Positions 33,302 to 40,013 of a stretch of 40,829 bases of DNA are shown here, one piece after another; within the stretch, counting starts at the first letter, position 1, and every line of letters begins with the position of its first letter. The notes under the pieces were generated by a model that worked only from the letters and a program-made list of their open reading frames with translations, had not been told where the DNA came from and searched no databases. Position numbers and translations under genes: made by a program. Source of the stretch: Propionibacteriaceae bacterium (GTDB taxonomy: Bacteria; Actinomycetota; Actinomycetes; Propionibacteriales; Propionibacteriaceae); the NCBI GenBank assembly GCA_905372155.1, contig CAJPNZ010000018.1, positions 1 through 40,829 on the forward strand, in the 5' to 3' direction.

Positions 33302-33320
33302 TGAACAAAGTTTTTGTTCA
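33302..33320. promoter_or_regulatory. AT-rich perfect palindrome, operator-like
   Basis: TGAACAAA-GTT-TTTGTTCA: 8-bp arms, 3-nt centre. It lies 20 bp before a TTGACT hexamer and a second palindrome. This is typical of a binding site for a dimeric repressor; the regulator is unknown. Confidence 0.5.
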
Positions 33321-33339
33321 TTGCCATTGGTCCTGTGGG

Positions 33340-33358
33340 TTGACTTTCGGCCCGAAAG
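33340..33358 (+). promoter_or_regulatory. TTGACT -35-like hexamer overlapped by a palindrome
   Basis: TTGACT (33340-33345) is directly followed by, and overlaps, the palindrome CTTTCGG-C-CCGAAAG (33344-33358). No good -10 is seen 16-18 bp further on (GGTTTT), so whether this is a promoter is uncertain. Confidence 0.35.
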
Positions 33359-33476
33359 CACGGGTTTTCCTGGACGAACGGCCAGAGTTTTCAGGCGGCG
33401 CCCTCGCCGAGAAGGATAACTTCTGTTAGGTTGGGTGGTGTTCAAAGAATCAACTCTTTGCGGAGATGGGGGCGAG

Positions 33477-34226
33477 TTGAAGTTCGGGGGTAGGCGCAAG
33501 GCCCGCGGGGCCGATGGTCTTCTGGGGGCAGTCGTGATCGGTGCCTTGGTGGCATTTCTGGTCGCCGGGACATGGGCAGCCACCGATGAAATGGAACGGC
33601 AGCGGGGGGCAGGATTTGTTGGAAGCCGCTGGGGGTTCCATGTGAATCCGACAGAAAACGGGGAGTGGATCATGTCCGAGGATGCGATTCACATCTGTTC
33701 TCTCAATCGATTCCCCGTCGCGGGTGATCGCGAGGCCAACTCTTTCCGGAACCAGACACCGGGGTCGAACGGCCGAGCGGATTTCTCCGCGGGCGGGATG
33801 TCGTCGCGTTGCGAACGCGTCGCGGGCCTTCCAGGTATTTCGGGGGATGCGAGCGCCATCCCGACCGGCGGAGAAGGGGCGCGTTCCGGAGAAAGGACTC
33901 TCCGGTTCCCATCCTCTGCGACGCGCATTTCCTTGGCTTCCCGCCACATGTTTGATGCGCACTCGGATGGCGCCGGCAAAGTGCGTGGGCTCTCCTTGCC
34001 GGTCGAGAACGGCGAACGTTCCGTGGCCGTCTCCCCGGCAGTGCTTCCCTGGGCGCTCGTCGCCAATCAGCAGGGTCGGACCAGTGCGGAATCCTCGGGA
34101 GCCGGGGCTGAGGAGCAGGCCCCGCCCGGGCTGGTGGTGGGGCTGCTGTGCGTGGCTGCGGTTGCCGGTGCGCTGACCGGCAGGTATGCCAGATACCCCG
34201 CCGGAAAACGCGAGAGACGGAAATGA
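33477..34226 (+). CDS. Putative bitopic membrane protein, unrecognised
   Basis: A frame of 249 residues from TTG 33477 (263 if GTG 33435 or 33438 is used; a TAGGTT hexamer ends 5 nt before GTG 33438). A basic N terminus (KFGGRRKAR) leads into a span at about 14-35. About 180 polar residues without a known domain follow, then a second span (about 218-235, GLVVGLLCVAAVAGAL) and a basic tail (GKRERRK). By the positive-inside rule the middle part would be outside the cell. The C-terminal end resembles a sortase-signal tail but has no LPXTG before it. Codon third positions are less GC-rich than in the nuo genes, and a long antisense frame overlaps, so reality is moderate. Placement behind palindromes and the adhesin suggests a surface role at most. 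Confidence 0.5.
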   Translation: MKFGGRRKARGADGLLGAVVIGALVAFLVAGTWAATDEMERQRGAGFVGSRWGFHVNPTENGEWIMSEDAIHICSLNRFPVAGDREANSFRNQTPGSNGRADFSAGGMSSRCERVAGLPGISGDASAIPTGGEGARSGERTLRFPSSATRISLASRHMFDAHSDGAGKVRGLSLPVENGERSVAVSPAVLPWALVANQQGRTSAESSGAGAEEQAPPGLVVGLLCVAAVAGALTGRYARYPAGKRERRK

Positions 34227-34437
34227 GCCGATTCGGTGCGCGTTACGACGCCCCGGGCCCGGTTTCTGCGGGTCGCGCACGGCGCCACGTCCGATGCCAT
34301 GGGGAAAATGCCGGGAAGACCCTGAATTTCCCGAGCGGAAACCTGCTTTCCGAAGAAAGCTCGATTGAACGTGAAACGTGAAGAGGTTGGTGAATCGCAT
34401 GCATTCTTGAATGCGCTGTTGGGTGGGGGTAACCACA

Positions 34438-34486
34438 CCGCTCCCGCTGGATCAATGGGGTTTCGTACCGTTACCTGCGGGAGCGG
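34438..34486. repeat. 10-bp perfect inverted repeat, 29-nt loop
   Basis: CCGCTCCCGC (34438-34447) and GCGGGAGCGG (34477-34486). Confidence 0.75.
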
Positions 34487-34722
34487 CCCGTGCCCCAATG
34501 TGGTGTGATTCCCTCGAGTCGTGACGGCCAGGGGTGGAGTCCTCGCCAAGGGGAGGAAAACCTCCTGCATCCACGGCCCGCCAAACGCGTGGCCGCGAAA
34601 TGACGTGAAATTGGTTCTGGCTCCCGGGTGAGCCACCGAAACGGGGCGCCTTGCGCGCCCTGGGGGTAAAGAGCCGTATCCCCCCGCGGCTGGCGGCGCA
34701 ATGACGCACCGCGCCCCCTGAA

Positions 34723-34763
34723 GAGGGGTGGGATTCAGTTCTGCCCAAAGAATCCCACCCCTC
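34723..34763. repeat. 14-bp perfect hairpin
   Basis: GAGGGGTGGGATTC (34723-34736) and GAATCCCACCCCTC (34750-34763) with a 13-nt loop. No T-run follows on either strand, so it is not a classical terminator. Confidence 0.85.
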
Positions 34764-34906
34764 CCCCTCGCGTGGCCGTTCGGTAAGTACTTGGTTGTTG
34801 TCCTCCTTTCAGGGGACAGATTTTCCTGATAGCTTCAATCCGCTGCCGGTTCACGCGAGTGAGTTCAGGGGATTCCGGGATGGGGAGATACGTCGACGCG
34901 CGAAAT

Positions 34907-34944
34907 GCGCGCATGGCCGTCATGGGGGTGTCGGCCATGCGCGC
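34907..34944. repeat. 12-bp perfect hairpin
   Basis: GCGCGCATGGCC (34907-34918) and GGCCATGCGCGC (34933-34944) with a 14-nt loop. Confidence 0.85.
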
Positions 34945-35047
34945 TGCATCGACTGTCCTTGGGGCGCCGATGCTTCACGAGGAAACCGGTGACCTTGCGG
35001 AAAAGAACCTGAATGGCAGCGAGCCGGGGGCCGAATCTGGTGTTCCC

Positions 35048-35093
35048 GTCCGTTGTCCGGCGCCACTGGTGCCGGACAACGGACAGCGGACAG
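35048..35093. repeat. 14-17-bp hairpin running into heptad repeats
   Basis: GTCCGTTGTCCGGC (35048-35061) pairs perfectly with GCCGGACAACGGAC (35071-35084). GCC/GGT inside adds three more pairs (one wobble), leaving a 3-nt loop. The right arm belongs to three heptads, CGGACAA-CGGACAG-CGGACAG (35073-35093). It has the look of an extragenic palindrome. Confidence 0.8.
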
Positions 35094-35135
35094 TGCTGGG
35101 CCACCGGCGTACGTGACGCGGGGGTGCGTCCTTGA

Positions 35136-35187
35136 GGAGGGGCCTTGGCTGGATGAGCCTGGTCCCTCCACAATTTCCTTGTTTCTC
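35136..35187 (+). terminator. Intrinsic terminator closing the hairpin-rich segment
   Basis: GGAGGGGCC-TT-GGCT / AGCC-T-GGTCCCTCC (35136-35169): a 13-bp stem with one wobble, a small internal loop and a 5-nt loop, followed by ACAATTTCCTTGTTTCTC. It implies a rightward transcript entering from the segment at 34227-35135. Confidence 0.6.
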
Positions 35188-35302
35188 CGTCCCCGGTTCT
35201 GGCTGAGTTGCAACCAGGCACGGGGAAGAGACCATGAGGGTGGTGGGGTCATCACCAGGCCCTCCGCGGATCATCGTGGCTGCTGGTGAGCCGATCGAAT
35301 CG

Positions 35303-35308
35303 TATAGT
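35303..35308 (+). promoter_or_regulatory. -10 hexamer of a leaderless promoter (49-aa ORF)
   Basis: TATAGT, close to consensus, is followed by 7 nt (TCTGGTC) and GTG 35316. The -35 is weak. Confidence 0.6.
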
Positions 35309-35315
35309 TCTGGTC

Positions 35316-35465
35316 GTGTACGGCAGAAGCAAGTGCGTGGGAATGTGGGGAACCCGGACCCAAATCCTCGAGGACCTCCTGCGCGAGAGCTCTGTGTTGG
35401 AGTGGGTCTGCGTGACGACCGGGCTGACGACCGAGTTCGATGTTGCCCCGGTTCCCGTGGGCTGA
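35316..35465 (+). CDS. Short leaderless ORF, 49 aa, unrecognised
   Basis: GTG start, 49 residues, no ribosome-binding site but TATAGT exactly 7 nt before the start. The peptide begins MYGRSKCVGMWGTRTQ, continues with a helix-like ILEDLLRESSVLEWVCV and ends FDVAPVPVG. Codon third positions are G/C-rich, as expected for a coding frame. I do not recognise it. Two cysteines are present and there is no membrane span. The next gene, a Pro/Gln-rich membrane protein, starts 32 nt after the stop on the same strand with its own GAGGAAGGAA site, so this ORF may head that transcript. A regulatory leader peptide or a small partner protein are both possible. Confidence 0.55.
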   Translation: MYGRSKCVGMWGTRTQILEDLLRESSVLEWVCVTTGLTTEFDVAPVPVG

Positions 35466-35497
35466 GTCGCTCCGGAAGCGGGTGAGGAAGGAATCAG

Positions 35498-36775
35498 ATG
35501 TCAGCACCGCACGAGCCAGAAACCCCCAACAAACCTGGCAGCCCACAGCAACCGGGTGGGCCGCAGTTCATTTCTCCGGGACAGGAGCAAACCCAGCAGG
35601 GTCATCAGGGACCTCCCCCGGGAGTCGCGGGAAATCCGAACGTGCAACCACTGGGTTCCCAACAGCCGATGGGGCGACAGGAAGGACCGGGACAGCCACA
35701 GCCCCAAGCGATGGGCTACAACATGCAGCAGGGCCCGGGACTGCCCCCGAAAAAGTCGAAGACCGGGTTGTGGATCGGCCTGGGGGCTGTCGCCGTGGTG
35801 GTGATCGTGGCGCTGGTGCTGGTCCTCTCGGGTGTCTTCTCCGGTACGAATACTGCGAACGGCGGAGAGGGCGAGCAGGCGAAGGAGTCCAAACAATCTG
35901 CGAAGGACATCGCAACGAACTACCTCACCGCGATCTCCGAAGGCCGCGCCGACGACGCCAAGAAGATGCTCGGGCCCACGTCTTCTGACACATCTTTGAT
36001 GACGAACGAGGCACTCAAGGACTCATTGACCCGTGCGCCGATCACCGACATATCTGTCACCGAACCCACCGGCGGCAACAGTTCCACGGTCAACGTGACT
36101 TACAAGGTGGGGGGCGAACCGGTGAACGAGGAGTACACCGTCAACGTTCGAGGGGGAACGATCAGCACCTCGACCCCCCACCTGTCCCTCTACGGCCTCA
36201 AAGGGGTCGATATCACGGTCAACGGGGTGACCGTCAAGGAGGGTGACAAGAGCTACGACGTCTTCCCCGGCAGTTATGTCGTCGCCAGCGCCAACAAATA
36301 CCTCGAGATCGACGGGGAAAGTACTGTTGTCGTCACCAAGAGCAGCAGCGACAACATACCGCGTTTCAAGCTCAAGGTGAGTCAGGCCGGCATCGATCTG
36401 TTCCGGGAAAAGGTCATCCCGGAGGCGAAGGCGTGCCTGGAGTCCAAGAACCTCGATCCGGGCTGCAACATGGCCCTCAACGGCACGCTGAGAGACGGGA
36501 AAACCTTGGAGGATGGCACCATAACGCGCACTCAGAGTTCCGAGAACGCCAACAAGCTGGAAAACGTCGTTCCCGAGCCCGGTGCCTCCGTGCCGACGAT
36601 CATCTCGGCCAGCAACCTCGGCAGTTTCAAGGTCACTGGCATCTGCACTGATTCGACCAGGTCGGGTGAGTGCGAGCTCCTTGGCGGTTTCGCCGCCGTC
36701 AAGGGGATGAAGTTCCCGAAGGCATCCCTCAACGTTGCCGAGGAGGATCCCAAGGTGGTCTGGGAGGACGTTTAG
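35498..36775 (+). CDS. Single-span membrane protein with Pro/Gln-rich cytoplasmic N terminus
   Basis: A protein of 425 residues; ATG with GAGGAAGGAA upstream. Residues 1-85 are low-complexity and rich in Pro, Gln and Gly; residues 91-110 form one membrane span preceded by PPKKSKTG, so the N terminus faces the cytoplasm. The outside part opens with a helical segment (AKESKQSAKDIATNYLTAISEGRADDAKKML) resembling DUF4878/NTF2-like lipoprotein and membrane-protein domains. It continues as beta-rich sequence with two Cys pairs (CLESKNLDPGC, CTDSTRSGEC). This layout is common in actinobacterial surface proteins of unknown function. A strong bidirectional terminator follows. Confidence 0.85.
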   Translation: MSAPHEPETPNKPGSPQQPGGPQFISPGQEQTQQGHQGPPPGVAGNPNVQPLGSQQPMGRQEGPGQPQPQAMGYNMQQGPGLPPKKSKTGLWIGLGAVAVVVIVALVLVLSGVFSGTNTANGGEGEQAKESKQSAKDIATNYLTAISEGRADDAKKMLGPTSSDTSLMTNEALKDSLTRAPITDISVTEPTGGNSSTVNVTYKVGGEPVNEEYTVNVRGGTISTSTPHLSLYGLKGVDITVNGVTVKEGDKSYDVFPGSYVVASANKYLEIDGESTVVVTKSSSDNIPRFKLKVSQAGIDLFREKVIPEAKACLESKNLDPGCNMALNGTLRDGKTLEDGTITRTQSSENANKLENVVPEPGASVPTIISASNLGSFKVTGICTDSTRSGECELLGGFAAVKGMKFPKASLNVAEEDPKVVWEDV

Positions 36776-36793
36776 AACAACTTCCCTCGCGGT

Positions 36794-36825
36794 GTGGCCC
36801 GGCGATCCGTGGATCGCCGGGCCAC
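36794..36825. terminator. Bidirectional hairpin terminator
   Basis: A perfect 15-bp stem (GTGGCCCGGCGATCC / GGATCGCCGGGCCAC) with a 2-nt loop between the convergent 35498 gene and korB. Only short T stretches follow. Confidence 0.85.
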
Positions 36826-36842
36826 GATCTTCCCACGACGTT

Positions 36843-37880
36843 TCAGTCGATCTCCCAGAAGCTCTTCCCGGACATGGCGGCCTGCAGCGCGTCGTGCGGG
36901 TTCTCCGCGCGGGCCTCGGCAACCTGCGCGCGCAGCAGGTCGTCGTAGGCGGGGCGTTCCACCTGCCGGAAGATCCCGACCGGGGCGCGGTGCATCACGC
37001 CGTGGTCGGTGAGCTGCGCCAGGGCGAAGGCCTGCGACGGGTCCCGTCGTCCCGCGTCGTGGACGACGATCCTCTCCGGGGTGACGGCGGCGGTCTCGGC
37101 GACCCGCAGTCCCCCGTCGGGTTCCCGGACCACGCAGAACTGCTCCTCGGTGCCGAAAACCACGGGTTCGCCGTCGCGGAGCCGGATCAGCGCGTTCGCC
37201 GACTCCGGGCCCTTCAGGGCTTCGAAGGCCTCGTCGTTGAAGATCGGGCAGTTCTGGTAGATCTCGATCAGGGCGGCGCCGCGATGCCGGGCCGCCGCGT
37301 TCATGACCTCGGTGAGCTGCGCGCGATCGGAGTCGACGGCGCGCGCCACGAACGACGCCTCCGCGCCGAGCGCCAAGGCCACCGGGTTGAACGGCACGTC
37401 TAGGGAGCCGTAGGGCGTGGACTTGGTCAGCTTGCCCTGCTCCGAGGTGGGGGAGTACTGCCCCTTCGTCAGCCCGTAGATGCGGTTGTTGAACAGCAGG
37501 ATGTTGATGTTCACGTTGCGCCGCAGCGCGTGAATGAGATGGTTGCCGCCGATCGACAGCGCATCACCGTCACCCGTGATCACCCACACGTTGAGGTCCT
37601 CGCGGGCCGCCGCGACCCCGGTGGCGATGGCGGTGGCGCGGCCGTGGATGGAGTGCATCCCGTAGCAGTCCACGTAGTAGGGAAACCGCGACGAGCACCC
37701 GATGCCGGAGACCACGACGGTGTTCTCCCGGGCGATGCCGAGGTCGGCCATCATGGCCTGGAAGGTGGACAGGATCACGTAGTCGCCGCAGCCGGGACAC
37801 CAACGCACCTCCTGGTCGCTGGTGTAGTCCTTCCGGGTCTGCGGTGCCTGCGCGAGGGGAATCCCGGCGAGCCCGTGCAT
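36843..37880 (-). CDS. korB: 2-oxoacid:ferredoxin oxidoreductase, beta subunit
   Basis: A protein of 345 residues. Thiamine diphosphate binding is shown by GDGDALSIGGNH (103-114) and NNRIYGLTKGQYSPTS. The [4Fe-4S] ligands are C28 and C31 (WCPGCG), C62 (GIGCSS) and C211 (QNCPIF), all present. GSLDVPFNPVALALGA follows the KorB form, so 2-oxoglutarate is the likely substrate, giving succinyl-CoA and reduced ferredoxin. ATG 37880 shares one base with the korA stop and has GGAGGT 6 nt upstream; GTG 37883 is an alternative. Confidence 0.93.
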   Translation of the reverse strand: MHGLAGIPLAQAPQTRKDYTSDQEVRWCPGCGDYVILSTFQAMMADLGIARENTVVVSGIGCSSRFPYYVDCYGMHSIHGRATAIATGVAAAREDLNVWVITGDGDALSIGGNHLIHALRRNVNINILLFNNRIYGLTKGQYSPTSEQGKLTKSTPYGSLDVPFNPVALALGAEASFVARAVDSDRAQLTEVMNAAARHRGAALIEIYQNCPIFNDEAFEALKGPESANALIRLRDGEPVVFGTEEQFCVVREPDGGLRVAETAAVTPERIVVHDAGRRDPSQAFALAQLTDHGVMHRAPVGIFRQVERPAYDDLLRAQVAEARAENPHDALQAAMSGKSFWEID

Positions 37881-39745
37881 CACTCCACCTCCAGCGAATC
37901 GATCTCGGCGGTCAGGTCGGCCTCCAACTCACCCACCGAGATGGGCAGCCCCCGCACCCGCGAATAACTCTGGACGTCCACCAGGTATCGGGCGCGCAGC
38001 AGGAAAGCCAGCTGCCCCAGGTTCATCTCGGGCACCAGCACCCTGTCGTAGCCGCGCAGCACCTCCCCCAGGTTGGCGGGCATCGGGTTGAGGTGACGCA
38101 GGTGCGCCGTCGCCACCTCGCGACCCGCCAGCCGCACCCGGCGCGCGGCGGCCGTGATGGGCCCGTAGGTGGAACCCCACCCCAGCACCAGCAGCCGGGC
38201 CCGTCCCGAGGGGTCGTGGACCTCGACGTCGGGGATGTCGCGGACGATGCCGTCGATCTTCGCCTGCCTGGTGCGCACCATCAGGTCGTGATTGTCGGGA
38301 ACGTAGGAGATCGCGCCCGTGGCGGAGTTCTTCTCCAGCCCTCCGATGCGGTGCTCCAGCCCCGGGGTGCCGGGCACCGCGAAGGCGCGCGCCAGGTTCT
38401 CGTCGCGCAGATACGGATGGAAAACGGGTTTCCCCTTCGGATCGGTCGCGTTCGGTTCGGTGGCGTAGCCGGGGACGATCGGGTCGATGTCGTCGAGATC
38501 CGGGATCCGCCACGGCTCCGCCCCGTTGCCCAGGTAGCCGTCGGTGAGCACGATCACCGGGGTGCGGTACTTCACCGCGATCCGGCAGGCCTCGACGGCG
38601 GTGGCGAAACAGTCCGCGGGGGAGCGGGCCGCCAGCACCGCCACCGGCGATTCGCCGTTGCGGCCCATGACCGCCTGGAACAGGTCGGCCTGCTCGGTTT
38701 TGGTCGGCATGCCCGTCGATGGTCCGGCGCGCTGCACGTCGACGATCACCAGGGGCAGTTCGGTCATCACACCCAGGCCGACGGCCTCCATCTTCAGGGC
38801 CATGCCGGGACCCGATGTGGTGGTCACCCCGAGCAGGCCCGCGTAGGAGGCGCCCAGCGCGGAACAGATGCCCGCGATCTCGTCCTCCGCCTGCACCGTG
38901 ACCACGCCGACGTCCTTGCGGCGGCTCAGTTCGTGGAGGATGTCGGAGGCGGGGGTGATCGGGTAGGAACCCAGGAACAGCTGCATCCCGGCGCGGTCGG
39001 CGCCCGCCATCAAACCGTAAGCGGTGGCGAGGTTCCCGGTGATCTGGCGGTAGCGGCCGGGTTTCATGGGGGCAGAGGCCACGTGGTAGCGGTGCTCGAA
39101 GACCTCGGTGGTCTCCCCGTAGGCGTGCCCAGCCCGGAAGGCCGCCAGGTTCGCGTCGCGGATCTCGGGTTTTGACGCGAACTTGGTCTTCAGGAAGTCG
39201 ATGGTCCCGGAGGTGTCGCGGGAGTACAACCAGCACAACAGCCCCAGGGCGAACATGTTCTTCGTGCGGCCCGCGTCCTTGCGGCCCAGCCCGAAGGGTT
39301 TCGCCGCTGCCGTCGCCATGCCCGTCAGGTCCAGGGAATGAACCTTCCAGTCGGCCAGGGAACCGTCGGTCAGCGGATTCGCGTCCCATCCGACCTTCGC
39401 CAGGTTGCGTTTCGTGAAATCGCCCTCGTCGACGATGATCACCCCGCCCTTGGGCAGATCGCCGAGGTTGGCCTTCAGCGCAGCCGGGTTCATGGCCACC
39501 AGCACGTCGGGCCGGTCGCCGGGGGTGACGATGTCGTAGTCGGCGAAGTGCACCTGGAAGGAGGAAACCCCGGGGAGGGTGCCCTGCGGGGCGCGGATCT
39601 CCGCGGGATAATTGGGCAGGGTGGCGATGTCGTTGCCGAGCGAGGCCGATTCGGCGGTGAAACGATCCCCCGTCAACTGCATTCCGTCGCCGGAATCCCC
39701 AGCGAAGCGGATCACCACCCGATCCAGCGACCGCGTCTCAGCCAA
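37880..39745 (-). CDS. korA: 2-oxoacid:ferredoxin oxidoreductase, fused gamma-alpha subunit
   Basis: A protein of 621 residues. The N-terminal gamma part begins RVVIRFAGDSGDGMQLTGDRF and runs to about 180. The alpha part carries YPITPASDILHELS, the AEDEIAGICSALGASYAG region and LTDGYLGNGAEPWRIP. With KorB it makes a CoA-dependent 2-oxoacid oxidoreductase that can replace 2-oxoglutarate dehydrogenase; no ferredoxin gene is adjacent. TTG 39745 is the start, with GAGAGGG upstream. A TATACA hexamer (39781-39786, minus strand) may be its promoter. Confidence 0.93.
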   Translation of the reverse strand: MAETRSLDRVVIRFAGDSGDGMQLTGDRFTAESASLGNDIATLPNYPAEIRAPQGTLPGVSSFQVHFADYDIVTPGDRPDVLVAMNPAALKANLGDLPKGGVIIVDEGDFTKRNLAKVGWDANPLTDGSLADWKVHSLDLTGMATAAAKPFGLGRKDAGRTKNMFALGLLCWLYSRDTSGTIDFLKTKFASKPEIRDANLAAFRAGHAYGETTEVFEHRYHVASAPMKPGRYRQITGNLATAYGLMAGADRAGMQLFLGSYPITPASDILHELSRRKDVGVVTVQAEDEIAGICSALGASYAGLLGVTTTSGPGMALKMEAVGLGVMTELPLVIVDVQRAGPSTGMPTKTEQADLFQAVMGRNGESPVAVLAARSPADCFATAVEACRIAVKYRTPVIVLTDGYLGNGAEPWRIPDLDDIDPIVPGYATEPNATDPKGKPVFHPYLRDENLARAFAVPGTPGLEHRIGGLEKNSATGAISYVPDNHDLMVRTRQAKIDGIVRDIPDVEVHDPSGRARLLVLGWGSTYGPITAAARRVRLAGREVATAHLRHLNPMPANLGEVLRGYDRVLVPEMNLGQLAFLLRARYLVDVQSYSRVRGLPISVGELEADLTAEIDSLEVE

Positions 39746-39780
39746 CGAACAACCCTCTCACTCTCAAAGCTCCGGGCAAG

Positions 39781-39786
39781 TGTATA
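39781..39786 (-). promoter_or_regulatory. Candidate -10 hexamer for korAB
   Basis: TATACA on the minus strand, 35 nt before the TTG start, leaving room for the GAGAGGG ribosome site. No clear -35. Confidence 0.35.
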
Positions 39787-39859
39787 GCGGCTCATCGAAA
39801 TGGGTCCTTACGGCAGGGAGAAGGAAGGAGGTGAAGAAGCTCCTGACGCCATCGCCCCG

Positions 39860-39865
39860 TAGTAT
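39860..39865 (+). promoter_or_regulatory. Candidate -10 hexamer of a leaderless promoter (46-aa ORF)
   Basis: TAGTAT, then 7 nt (GCCTTCC), then ATG 39873. Confidence 0.45.
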
Positions 39866-39872
39866 GCCTTCC

Positions 39873-40013
39873 ATGGCCCAGATCGACCGTTCATCCCGCG
39901 AAACGCCGATGCGCGTCCTTGACAAGCCCTCGGGAATGGGTCCGGCGGCCAGTGAGCTGAGCAGTGGTGTCGATCGTCTCGTCCGCTGGATGTGGCAGCG
40001 GGGGGAGAGTTGA
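39873..40013 (+). CDS. Short ORF, 46 aa, coupled to the mannosyltransferase gene
   Basis: ATG 39873 begins MAQIDRSSRETPMRVLDKPS and the peptide ends VDRLVRWMWQRGES. A TAGTAT hexamer 7 nt before the ATG suggests a leaderless start. An alternative is GTG 39831 (60 residues, MKKLLTPSPRS...), with an AAGGAAGGAG ribosome site directly before it. The stop shares one base with the ATG of the mptB-like gene (TGATG), a coupling typical of real genes. No domain is recognisable and there is no membrane span. It could be a small partner protein, or simply a translated leader for the transferase. Confidence 0.5.
   Translation: MAQIDRSSRETPMRVLDKPSGMGPAASELSSGVDRLVRWMWQRGES

Larger units (their letters stand above)
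32970..33426. other. Gene-free stretch with operator-like palindromes
   Basis: No convincing gene. GC content is lower than in neighbouring genes, and two clean palindromes (33302-33320 and 33344-33358) lie about 120-175 nt before the next ORF. Short open frames on both strands have no domain or ribosome site. Confidence 0.5.
34227..35135. other. Gene-free, hairpin-rich segment
   Basis: No convincing gene in about 0.9 kb, although open frames of 60-190 codons occur by chance. The segment is unusual for its many perfect inverted repeats: 34345-34360 (GCTTTC/GAAAGC, CGAA loop), 34401-34414 (GCATTC/GAATGC), 34438-34486, 34552-34565 (GGAGG/CCTCC), 34644-34660 (GGGCGC/GCGCCC), 34723-34763, 34907-34944 and 35048-35084. 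A tandem ACGTGAA pair lies at 34369-34382. It ends at a plus-strand terminator (35136-35169). It could be a structured RNA, a long 3' untranslated region or a decayed gene. Confidence 0.6.

Noticed and set aside
33302..33320. LexA/SOS box (GAAC...GTTC)
   Set aside because: The half-sites are 9 bp apart instead of the 4 bp expected for an actinobacterial SOS box.
33450..34436. 328-codon minus-strand frame opposite the putative bitopic protein
   Set aside because: No spans, no domains, Arg/Pro/Gly-rich; the plus-strand frame has two well-placed membrane segments.
30248..35000. Shared 13-mer GGTGACCTTGCGG at about 30248 and 34988
   Set aside because: One 13-bp match in 40 kb of biased sequence is expected by chance, and the flanks do not match.
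34859..35116. 85-codon plus-strand frame (MGRYVDARNARMAVMG... from the ATG at 34880)
   Set aside because: Looks mildly protein-like but has no clear ribosome site or promoter, overlaps two long hairpins, and matches nothing I know.
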